DNA from: an uncultured Bacillota bacterium
Lineage (GTDB): Bacteria; Bacillota; Clostridia; Oscillospirales; Oscillospiraceae
Direction: 5' to 3'
Assembly (NCBI GenBank): GCA_947073765.1
Contig: CAMTMZ010000002.1
Coordinates: 62,001-126,000, forward strand
DNA: 64,000 nucleotides
The notes under the pieces are model-generated. The model searched no databases and was not told where the DNA came from. It saw nothing but the letters and a program-made list of their open reading frames with translations. Below are positions 1 to 9,000 of the stretch, piece by piece. Every line of letters begins with the position of its first letter. The first letter of the stretch is position 1. Both the position numbers and the translations under genes were made by a program.

Positions 1-1656
1 CCCGCCGCCCAGACCCACGCCGGATATTTTTCCAAGGACAATAAGGGCAAGCTGACCGACAGCAAGCTCTCTGACCGGCGGGTCCGCACTTCCGACGACA
101 CTGCCGCCTATGATCTGATTATGCGCAACAAGGAGCTGCTGCTGGAGCGGGACCCCTCCCGGTCGCCGGTGCGGTTTATCTTCTCCCACTCCGCTCTGCG
201 GGAGGGGTGGGATAATCCCAACGTGTTCCAGATCTGCACCCTGAAGCAGAGCGCCAGCGACGTGCGCAAGCGGCAGGAGGTGGGCCGGGGCATGCGCCTG
301 TGCGTGGACCAGTCTGGCGAGCGCATGGATGTAGCGGTGCTGGGCGCCGGGGTCCATGAGGTAAATGTTCTCACCGTCATCGCCAGCGAGAGCTACGACA
401 GCTTTGCCCGCCAGCTGCAAACCGAGCTGGCCGACGCCATTGCCGGCCGGCCCACGGCCATCACCCCCGAGCTGTTTAAAGACCGTGTCATCTGGGACAG
501 CGTGGGCAATGAGCAGATTGTGGACAGCGAGATGGCCCAGGCCATCTATTTTGAGATGGCCGCCAACCGCTACATCGATAAAAAGGGTCTGCTCACCGAG
601 CGCTACTATGAGGAAAAGGCGGCTGGCCGGCTCAGGGTGGCTGAGGAGGTGGAGGACTGTGAGCAGGCGGTGCTCCAGATCGTGGAGGGAGTCTACGACG
701 CCCGGCTTCTCCTCCCGGAAAACGCCAGAGATGATAATGTGGAGATCACGGTGGACCCGGAGAAAATGGCGATGCCGGAGTTTCAGGAACTGTGGCGGAA
801 GATCAGCGGAAAGAGTGTGTACACCGTGGACTTTGACACCTCCGAGCTGGTGCGCCGGTCGGTGGCCGCCCTGAACCGGGATCTGCGAGTGCCCAAAACC
901 CTCTACAAGGTGGAGACCGGCTCTATGCAGGAGTTTGGCTCCCGGGAGACCCTGCTGGCCGGCCGGGCGTTCATCCGCTCCAACGTAGACTACTACGAGG
1001 CTAGCCGCCGGGGCACGCCGGGCAGCGTGCGCTACGACCTGGTAGGCAAGCTGGTGGAGGAGACCGGCCTGACCCGGGCGGCGTCGGCAGACATCCTGTC
1101 CGGTATAGAGCCGGTGGTCTTTGACCAATTTAAGGACAACCCGGAGGAGTTCATTCTCCGGGCGGCGGTGCTCATCAACGCCGAGAAGGCCCTGGCGATC
1201 ACCGAGCACATCACCTACCGCCCGGTGGGCGGCCGCTATTCCACAGATATTTTTACCAACCCCACCCTCCGGGGCCGGCTGAACATCAACGTGATGCCGG
1301 CAACAAAGCACCTGTACAGCCATGTGCCCTACGACTCGGTCAACGAGCGGGATTTTGCCGCCGAGCTGGAGCTCAACGACAAGGTAGCCGTCTATGTTAA
1401 GCTGCCCTCCGGCTTTTATATTGATACGCCTCTGGGCCGCTACACCCCGGACTGGGCCATCGCTTTCCGGGAGGGGACGGCAAAGCATATCCGGTTTGTG
1501 GCGGAGACCAAAGGCGCCCAGTCCTCTCTCCAGCTGCGCCTCATCGAGGAGGGCAAGGTCCACTGTGCCCGGGCCCACTTCAGGGCCGTCTGCGGCGATG
1601 ATGTGACCTACGATGTGGTAGACAGCTGGGATACTCTTCTGGAGCGTGTGCTGTAG
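1..1656 (+). CDS. res: Type III restriction enzyme Res subunit (helicase/endonuclease), 5' truncated by window edge
   Basis: Frame open from base 1. Contains SHSALREGWDNPNVFQICTL...RQEVGRGMRL (Res helicase motifs) and a C-terminal PD...ETK nuclease-like motif (TPDWAIAF...FVAETKG). Confidence 0.88.
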   Translation, partial: PAAQTHAGYFSKDNKGKLTDSKLSDRRVRTSDDTAAYDLIMRNKELLLERDPSRSPVRFIFSHSALREGWDNPNVFQICTLKQSASDVRKRQEVGRGMRLCVDQSGERMDVAVLGAGVHEVNVLTVIASESYDSFARQLQTELADAIAGRPTAITPELFKDRVIWDSVGNEQIVDSEMAQAIYFEMAANRYIDKKGLLTERYYEEKAAGRLRVAEEVEDCEQAVLQIVEGVYDARLLLPENARDDNVEITVDPEKMAMPEFQELWRKISGKSVYTVDFDTSELVRRSVAALNRDLRVPKTLYKVETGSMQEFGSRETLLAGRAFIRSNVDYYEASRRGTPGSVRYDLVGKLVEETGLTRAASADILSGIEPVVFDQFKDNPEEFILRAAVLINAEKALAITEHITYRPVGGRYSTDIFTNPTLRGRLNINVMPATKHLYSHVPYDSVNERDFAAELELNDKVAVYVKLPSGFYIDTPLGRYTPDWAIAFREGTAKHIRFVAETKGAQSSLQLRLIEEGKVHCARAHFRAVCGDDVTYDVVDSWDTLLERVL

Positions 1657-1657
1657 C

Positions 1658-2734
1658 TCATGGGTTTTGGAGGGCGCGCAGGGCGGCGCCGGCCAGCCGC
1701 CCCAGGGAGGAGGCGGTGGAGAGCAGATCCTTTGGGTCTGCGTCCTGGACGGCCCGGAGGGCGTTGGCCAGGTTCTGGGGCTCCAGGGCCTGCTTCACAG
1801 TTTTTGCGTCCTGGTCAGTCAGCAGCTCATATAAGGTATCCGCTACCGTCTCCCGCTGCGCGGGAGTCAGCCCGGCCAGCCAGTTTTTCAGGGCGCGGTC
1901 GATCAGGCGGCTTCCGGCGCTCACCTCCTCCAGCTGAACAAAGTCTGGTCCCATAATCTGCCAGGAATACGGGTCGTGCTGAAACAGTCCCCTCTGGTCG
2001 CTGTCCACCACGGTGCAGGGCTCCTCATGGGTCAGCAGCAGCCCTACCACCGAGGACTTGGGCACAAAGCTGCGTGTCCGGGTGAGCAGCTCCTGGTATC
2101 CCGGCCGGGCCATCAGATAGGGGTTGAGCCCCGGGCCGTCGAAGGACCACACCGCCCCGATCCGGTCCCGGACCTTGGCGGGACACAGCGCAGCCCCTGC
2201 CACTGCCAGATTGCCCCCCTTGGAGTGTCCCCCCAGCCGCAGCCGTCCGGGGAAGTGCCCGGCGAGCGTCTGAATATACTCCGCTGCCTCCAGCTGGGCA
2301 GGGACCACATCCATAAAGCTCAGGTTAAAATCCTCCTTCCAGCCTACCAGGGTGCCGTCGGTGCCCCGAAAAGCCAGATAGGCCGAACCGTCCCCCAGCA
2401 GCACGGTCAGCGCGGCGAACTGGGTCTCCTCCTTGGGGACAAAGCGGTGGATATATCGGCACAGCTCCAGTCCGGAGAACCGGGGCGCGCCGGCCAGGGC
2501 CCGAAGCAGCCGCAGGTCCTCCTCGCACCGCCGCCCTCCCTGTCTGCTGGCGGGGAGGGCCAGATACTGTTCCGCTGCCCTGCCCAGAGCGACGGCAGGC
2601 GAGAGTCCGTCCGGCACCAGGGTGCCAAAATGAACATAGGACAGCACGGACAAGATCAGCCCGTCCACCGGACTGAAGGGAACTTGGGCAAAACTCAGGT
2701 CCCCGCGCCAGGACAGATAGTCCAACAGGTTCAT
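1658..2734 (-). CDS. DUF2974/Mbeg1-like putative alpha/beta hydrolase (lipase-like)
   Basis: MNLLDYLSWRGDLSF..SPVDGLILSVLSYVHF N-terminus; AFRGTD and GGHSKGGNLA (GxSxG nucleophile elbow). Confidence 0.8.
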   Translation of the reverse strand: MNLLDYLSWRGDLSFAQVPFSPVDGLILSVLSYVHFGTLVPDGLSPAVALGRAAEQYLALPASRQGGRRCEEDLRLLRALAGAPRFSGLELCRYIHRFVPKEETQFAALTVLLGDGSAYLAFRGTDGTLVGWKEDFNLSFMDVVPAQLEAAEYIQTLAGHFPGRLRLGGHSKGGNLAVAGAALCPAKVRDRIGAVWSFDGPGLNPYLMARPGYQELLTRTRSFVPKSSVVGLLLTHEEPCTVVDSDQRGLFQHDPYSWQIMGPDFVQLEEVSAGSRLIDRALKNWLAGLTPAQRETVADTLYELLTDQDAKTVKQALEPQNLANALRAVQDADPKDLLSTASSLGRLAGAALRALQNP

Positions 2735-2834
2735 AAAAGATCATCCCCCCTTCCACTCTATGCTTACAGGCGGAAGGGGGGATCAATTTCAGGAAAATGG
2801 GCTTTTTAGAGGCGGGGGGCTGGACGGTCAGCCC

Positions 2835-4292
2835 CTAGCCTTTCCAAAACAGGGAGTAAGTCCGCAGATCCACCACGCGGATGATGCTACCCAGCAGGGG
2901 GATGGATTCCAAGGCGTCGGCCAGGGCAGGCATCACATTGAGCAGAATCAGGCTGGCCAGCACGCACAAAATGGCGATGGGGATTAAGCCGAGAGGAGGC
3001 TTTTTTGGGGACACATGCTGGGCGGCGGGGGAAATCAGCACAGCGCGCAGGATGAAGTTCCCGTTGTCCCACTGGCACCGGAGCAGGCCCCCATACTTAT
3101 CCGCCACCGATCGCACGCTTTGCAGCCCAAGTCCGTGTTCTTCTCCCTTGGAGCTGCTGGGCAGGCCGTCGGGACCGAATTCCACCTGCTGGGGACAGGG
3201 GTTCTCTATGGAGGCAATCAGCCGCTGGTTGTCGGTCAGTTCCAGCTCCAGTTTGATGTGGCGCTGGTTCTGGGGCAGCTTCTGGCAGGCGTGGATGGCG
3301 TTTTCCAGGGGATTGGCCAGCACCACGCACAAATCGGTTTCCTGAAAGGGGAGCTTTTCCGGCAGCATCACCTTGGATTCCACTGTGCAGCCGGCGCTGG
3401 CCGCCTGGTCCAGGTAGGCGGTGAGAACAGCGTTTACAGCGGGGTTAGCGCACCGCTCCACCTGGGTAAGGCTCTCCAGTCCTCCGTTCAAGGTGCACAC
3501 GTACTGCCGGGCTCGCTCAAAATCTTCCAGTTGCAGCATCCCGTCCAGGGCAGCCAGATGGTGGCGCATGTCGTGGCGGTAGACCCGCCCCAGCTCCATC
3601 TTCTGGCGGATGGATTCGTAGTCCCGGCGCTGAAGCTCCAGCTGCCGGGTATTTTCGTAGATGCGCATCTGCCGCCACAGGGAGAGGAGTATGGTCAGGT
3701 AGCTCAAGGGCATCAGGGCCATTACCAGTCCCGTCACGGCCAGCCCGGCGGCGTCAGGCAGAGGGGCGTCCACCGGCACGGCGGTGAACATGACCAGCAG
3801 ATAGTAGATCAGGCCAATGGCGGCGAACATCCACCAGCCCCTTGTCAGCTTACGCTGCAGCTCCAAAAAGGGGCGGCGCAGATACCGCCAGAATAAGTAC
3901 TCCACGGCGGGGAAAATCAGCAGCCGGCTGATCAGCAGCACGACATAGGTGTTTCCGGCGGCGCGATCCAAAAAGTTGGTCAGCTGAAGCAGCCAGAAGC
4001 ACACGGTGTCTGACAGACAAAACAGAAAGAAAAACCGCCCGTCCCGGTATTTGGACAGCAGAAGAAACAGCAGAAAGCTGGGAATCGTGCAGGTAAAGAA
4101 AGCCATGCTCATAATGATGCCGTGGCCCTTCCAGTACATAAGCAGCACGTTGATGGAAAGCAGCGTCCCGCCCCCCAAAAGTCCGGCCAGAAGGGTGATC
4201 TTCCAGGAGAAGCGGGGCTCAAAGAGCAGCAGAAGCAGGATGATGATGTGGAGCATAGAGATCAAAAAAGAAATATCCCGCAAAATTGACAT
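2835..4292 (-). CDS. GHKL-domain sensor histidine kinase (AgrC-like)
   Basis: Multiple N-terminal TM segments, YRHDMRHHLAALDGM H-box, NPLENAIHACQ N-box, GLGLQSVRSVADKYGG G-box. Confidence 0.88.
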   Translation of the reverse strand: MSILRDISFLISMLHIIILLLLLFEPRFSWKITLLAGLLGGGTLLSINVLLMYWKGHGIIMSMAFFTCTIPSFLLFLLLSKYRDGRFFFLFCLSDTVCFWLLQLTNFLDRAAGNTYVVLLISRLLIFPAVEYLFWRYLRRPFLELQRKLTRGWWMFAAIGLIYYLLVMFTAVPVDAPLPDAAGLAVTGLVMALMPLSYLTILLSLWRQMRIYENTRQLELQRRDYESIRQKMELGRVYRHDMRHHLAALDGMLQLEDFERARQYVCTLNGGLESLTQVERCANPAVNAVLTAYLDQAASAGCTVESKVMLPEKLPFQETDLCVVLANPLENAIHACQKLPQNQRHIKLELELTDNQRLIASIENPCPQQVEFGPDGLPSSSKGEEHGLGLQSVRSVADKYGGLLRCQWDNGNFILRAVLISPAAQHVSPKKPPLGLIPIAILCVLASLILLNVMPALADALESIPLLGSIIRVVDLRTYSLFWKG

Positions 4293-4310
4293 AATCCAGA
4301 CTCCTTAATT

Positions 4311-5045
4311 TTAACAAGACCCCAGCCAGAAGTCCTGCCACCGCTGGCGGGCCTGGGTGAAGAGGCCGCGGGGCAGGGGAATCCGTCTGCCGCCGTCCAT
4401 GAGGAAGCATCCCCGTTCCACAGCGGTAACGTAGAAGAGGTTGACCGCGAAGCTGGCCCCGCACAGAAAAAAACGCGGGTCGGCCAGAAGGGAAGCCGCA
4501 GCCTCCTGAAAGGAGGAGCGCACCGTTGTGCTCTCCAAGCGCTCACCGTTGGCCAGGTGATAGTGTATGGCGCGGCCGGCCAGTTCCCCATACATCAGCT
4601 CGTCCAGCCGTACCAGCCGCAGGCCCTCATGGGTCTTGACGGTTACGCAGGCGGACCGCTGCTTCTCCATCTCCTCAATGGCCTGGTCCAGCACCTGGAA
4701 CAGCTGCTCCTTCTCCAGAGGCTTCATCAGGTAATAGAAAGCTCGGGCGGCATAGGAGTCCACCGCGTATTCCGGGGAGATAGACAGATAGATAATGGTC
4801 CCGCTGCCCCCCGTCTCCCGCAGGCGCACCCCCAGGCCGATGCCGGACAGCCCCGGCATCACCACATCCAGCAGATACAGGTCAAAGGGGCCGTTTTCCT
4901 CCACCATCGCCAGCAGCCGCGCTCCGGAGGAAAAAACCGACAGCCTGATGGCCAGTTCAGGCCGGGCTGCAGCATACTCCAGCAACAGGGCGCCAACGGT
5001 GCTGCGCTGCTCTTCCTCATCGTCGCACAGGGCCAGTTTCAGCAT
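4311..5045 (-). CDS. LytTR-family response regulator (AgrA-like)
   Basis: MLKLALCDDEEEQ..., YLLDVVMPGLSGIGL phosphoacceptor, C-terminal LytTR-like domain. Start moved to MLKLALCDDE. Confidence 0.87.
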   Translation of the reverse strand: MLKLALCDDEEEQRSTVGALLLEYAAARPELAIRLSVFSSGARLLAMVEENGPFDLYLLDVVMPGLSGIGLGVRLRETGGSGTIIYLSISPEYAVDSYAARAFYYLMKPLEKEQLFQVLDQAIEEMEKQRSACVTVKTHEGLRLVRLDELMYGELAGRAIHYHLANGERLESTTVRSSFQEAAASLLADPRFFLCGASFAVNLFYVTAVERGCFLMDGGRRIPLPRGLFTQARQRWQDFWLGSC

Positions 5046-5078
5046 AGCGTTCTCCTCCGCACAAATTCCGCGCAAAAT

Positions 5079-5128
5079 AAAACCGGTTTCTCACAAGGCC
5101 GCGAAACCGATTTTTTATTTGCTATAAT
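5079..5128. promoter_or_regulatory. Inverted repeat between divergent genes plus + strand extended -10 promoter
   Basis: AAAACCGGTTTC (5079-5090), N12, GAAACCGATTTT (5103-5114), 11/12 complementary; then TGcTATAAT (5120-5128). Confidence 0.5.
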
Positions 5129-5229
5129 GAACATAACACGGTGGAGATCGGCATGTCAAGGAGTTTTTGCCGCAGGTTTCACTTCGGGCGGCATCAGGTC
5201 GGACCCAGCGGAGAGAAAGGGAACCCTGT

Positions 5230-5457
5230 ATGGAGATAGGGATCTGGAAAAAAGAGACGAACACTGCCGGACTGCGTGTCCCCCGGACGGGGGGCAGTGT
5301 GTGGCCGGAGCAATGCTGCCCGGCCTTCACACCTAGAACCGTGGGCTTGGGCTGCATGGGAGGCTGCTGGTACTGCCGGTATGGAAACTTCCACCTCCGG
5401 GAGCGGGTCGCTCTGGATGTGGGAATCTGCTGCTGGCCGAAGGCGCAGATCGACTAG
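5230..5457 (+). CDS. Small Cys-rich protein (75 aa) with CX3CX2C motif, unknown function
   Basis: MEIGIWKKETNTAGLRVPRTGGSVWPEQCCPAFTPRTVGLGCMGGCWYCRYGNFHLRERVALDVGICCWPKAQID; purine-rich RBS-like gagaaaggg upstream; extended -10 promoter upstream. Confidence 0.55.
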   Translation: MEIGIWKKETNTAGLRVPRTGGSVWPEQCCPAFTPRTVGLGCMGGCWYCRYGNFHLRERVALDVGICCWPKAQID

Positions 5458-5591
5458 GCCATTCACTGTTATCAAAACCCCTGCGCCCCAGTGGATTTGG
5501 GCGTTTCCGACAGTTGAAGTTAAGAAATTTTGTTTTTTTCGACAAAAATATTGAAAAATTCCGCAGACATGATACAATAGTAAATGAACGT

Positions 5592-5939
5592 TTACAGATC
5601 CGGGCCGGTACTGCGCAGGCTCTCCTTCAAGGCCAGGATGGTCCGGGTAATAATTTTCAGCTCCGTGTGAGAGCAGTCAGCCAGCAGCAGGGCCGCCTCC
5701 CGCTCCAAAACATCCCGGGTTGCAGGCAGGCTGTCGCACAGCAGCTCATCTACAGTCACCTCCAAAGCGTTGGCGATGTTCACCAGGGTGGGCAGACTCA
5801 GCTTGGTGGCACCCCGCTCAATGTGGGAGATGTTCGACGGCTCCTGGTCAGAAAGCTCCGCCAGCGTCTGCTGCGTGATCCCTTTGCCCTTCCGCAGCCG
5901 GCGGATACGGGTCCCGATTGCCTGGTAGTCAAGCCCCAT
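5592..5939 (-). CDS. XRE-family HTH transcriptional regulator
   Basis: IGTRIRRLRKGKGITQQTLAELSDQEPSNISHIERGATKLSLPTLVNIANAL HTH_3 pattern. Confidence 0.88.
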   Translation of the reverse strand: MGLDYQAIGTRIRRLRKGKGITQQTLAELSDQEPSNISHIERGATKLSLPTLVNIANALEVTVDELLCDSLPATRDVLEREAALLLADCSHTELKIITRTILALKESLRSTGPDL

Positions 5940-5975
5940 GGCTGTCTCTCCTTTCCAAGATTATGAGGCAAAGTT

Positions 5976-6039
5976 ATTGTATATCCGAATCAGATGTGTT
6001 AAAATGCGATTGATATCCGATTCGGACACAAAATATAGT
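5976..6039. promoter_or_regulatory. Divergent promoter region with two candidate XRE operators
   Basis: TCCGAATCAGA (5984-5994) and perfect dyad TCCGATTCGGA (6016-6026), 32 bp apart. The second lies in the spacer of TTGATA-N18-TATAGT (6010-6039). Confidence 0.55.
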
Positions 6040-6067
6040 TTTTGGCGAATCGTCCGCCAGCGAGGGA

Positions 6068-9000
6068 ATGAAAATGAGGGAAGACCGATTTGACAACAAG
6101 AATAAAGGCTTTTCCCTGGTGGAAATGTTGGCCGTGGTTGCCATCCTGATTATCCTGCTGGGGGTGTCCGCTGTAGGGGTGGTCTACTACCGTGATCTGC
6201 TGAAGATTACCGAGCTGGACAATGCCGCCCGGGAGATCTACATGGCTGCGGAGAACCGGGCGGTACTGCTGTCCAACGCCAGGCGGCTGAGCGGACTGGT
6301 GCGGAATGGCAGTCCGGTTTCCCTGGCCGACGGCGGGGCGGCGGGAGAGGCGGCCTCCGACACCGCCTATGTAGTCCAGAAGTCGGACGCGAGCCTGACG
6401 CAGCTTCTCCCGGCGGGGAGTGTTGATCCAACCCTGCGCAGCGGAGACTTCTACATCGTCTATGAGCCGGCCAGCGGCAGCGTCACTGACGTTTTCTACG
6501 CCGAACAGAGCATCCAGCTTATGGAAGAGGCCTCCTTTGAGCAGTTTTATAAAAAATGGAGCGCCGCTGGCCGCCAGACGCGGATGAAGGCGGCTCCCAT
6601 GCTGGGCCGTTACAGCGGCGGCTCCTCCGGACGGGAGGAGACGGAGACTATCCCCACTCCGCAGCTTACCGTATTGATTAAAAACGAGGAGCGGCTCACT
6701 GTAGAAGCCGCCTGGTGGCTGCCCAAGCAGCTGGGCGCCGATCAGGCGGAGCTGAAGGTGTCAGTGCTCTACGGGGGAAAAGAGGAGCAGCTGACGATGT
6801 CCGGCGCCCCTCTGGAAACGCCGGACGCCTCCGGAACCGGCTACACCTGCGTCTGGGTACTGGATGAACTGGAGTCAGAAATCCCGGGTATGGCCCCCCG
6901 CCAGTTCAAAGGCATGTTCCCGGGAACCGCCACCGGCGGGAATTTTACGGTGAACGCCTCCCTGTCCTCAACAGACGGCGCCTTTCATACGGTATCCGCC
7001 TCCGATGAGGACAACAGCCTTTTTGCCGAGGGAAGCGGCGGCGATACCGCCATCGTTAAAAACCTCCGTCACCTTCAAAATCTGAGCGCCGGCTTTTCCG
7101 GTGTGTCGGGCAAGACCGCGGCCCTCCAGCGGGAGACAATTCTCTGCCGCTCCAACGAGACCTACCCGGACTACCCCTTCCAGCCCATCAGCGGCAGCGG
7201 GCTCAGAACTTACGACGGAGGAGAAAAGGAGATTCGTGAGCTTTACATACCCCACAGCGATGGCCCGGCGGGCCTGTTCGCCTCTGTGGAGGGGTTCACC
7301 TTTACAAACATCTCCCTGATCAACGCCGAGGTCAGCGGCGGCGGCAGTGCCGCCGCTCTGGCGGGGGAGGCGTCCAATACCACCCTGATCAATTGCCGGG
7401 TCTTCTGGCGGGACGAGGGGCAGACCAATCTGCGCCGCTTGCTGGGCAGCGACGCGGGGGGTTACCGCTTTAAAATCCGTGGGACCCGCGCCGGCGGCCT
7501 GATTGGCAGCGTGCCTGGGGGCAGTGTGACCATCCAGAGCTCCTTTGCCGCCGCTACCATCTCCGGTGAGGTAACGGCCGGCGGCCTGATTGGACGCTCG
7601 TCGGGCGGTGTAACCCTGCGAAATTCCTACGCAGACTGCTACATCACCGCCGCCAATGCCGCTGGCCTGGTGGGAGAGCTGAGCGGGAGCGCCGATGTGA
7701 CCGACAGCTACGCCGCCGGCTTCATTGTGGGAGATAACGTAAAAAAGGCCGCCGGCCTCTCTCTGGGGAGCAGAGCGAAGGTGGAGACAAACCGGGTTTA
7801 TTCCGTGATGCGCTTCCCCAATGGGGCGGAGACCTGGGCGCTGACACAGTCTCAGGATACGGCACATAACGACGATTTTGTCAGCACGTACTATCTGGGG
7901 GTTGGAACTGCGGGGACAGACGAGGGGCGCTGTGGGATCGGTTTGTCCTACGGGGATATGACGGAGCGGACCGACCGAACCAATCCGGACGGCTCCGTGG
8001 TCTCCAACCTCCAAAAGCGGCTGGGCGGCGCCTTTGCCTGGAAGGACGCCAGAGACAGCGCCCCCTATAATCTCCAGCAGCACCTGGATTTAACAGTCTA
8101 CTCCTTTCCCGGCCTGAGCGGCCTGCCCCATTATGGCGACTGGGGGGCAGAATTTAAGGAGCCCAGCTTAGTTTATTATGAGTACCACGGCGGGAAAGAA
8201 TACCGCTTCTCCGGCGGCAATGCCCGATATCTGGTCAACACGCTGGAGCAGGATAAGCCGGTGCTGTCCGACGGCTACGCCATAGCCTTTCTGCAGTCTG
8301 ACGTAAGCGGTATTAAGAAGGTCACCGCCCTCTGTGTGGATGAGAACGGAACGGAAATCTGGCGGGAAACCAGCCTTGTCAGCGATTTGATCTCAACCGT
8401 CGGCGAAGACGGCCAGAAAAATAGGGCCTACTACTATCTGATGCCTCTTTCAGAGGATGTGGTCAACGGCGGCACGCCAGTGGAGAGTATCTATCAGTAC
8501 CTCCGCCTGGAGCTGTCCTTCGACGGCAATCTGGGGGCTGAGGGCGAGTATTTCTATAATCCCCACTTTGCTGAAACAGTGGTTCCCTACCTGCGTACAG
8601 GAAGCGAGACGGCGGGGTGGACCGAGGCTTTTGCCAGGGAGCTTCTGAAGGCCAGAAGCACCCTCAGCGTCCGCACCCCCCGGCACCTGAACAATCTGGG
8701 CCGGTTCCCGGCTTACTGCCGCAGCAGCGAGCTCACCTTCACCCAAAACCTGGACCTGAACTATGCCACATACCGGCAGTTCAGCGGCCAGACACCCTAT
8801 GTCCAAGACCCCATCGGCACCTGGAGCGCTCCCTTTGGCGGCATCTACGAGGGCAACTGCAATACCATTCAAAATGTTCTCTTCACCACCGCGGGGGAGG
8901 AGAAGAGCGGCTTCTATGCTGGTCTGTTTGGCTGCTCCGAGGGGGTGCTGCGCAACATCGTCTACGAGCTGGACCCGGAGCGGGACGAGGTGACCGTAGC

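Noticed and set aside
5230-5457. Calling the Cys-rich ORF a radical SAM enzyme
   Set aside because: CX3CX2C spacing alone in 75 aa cannot form a radical SAM barrel; kept only as a metal-binding or peptide candidate.
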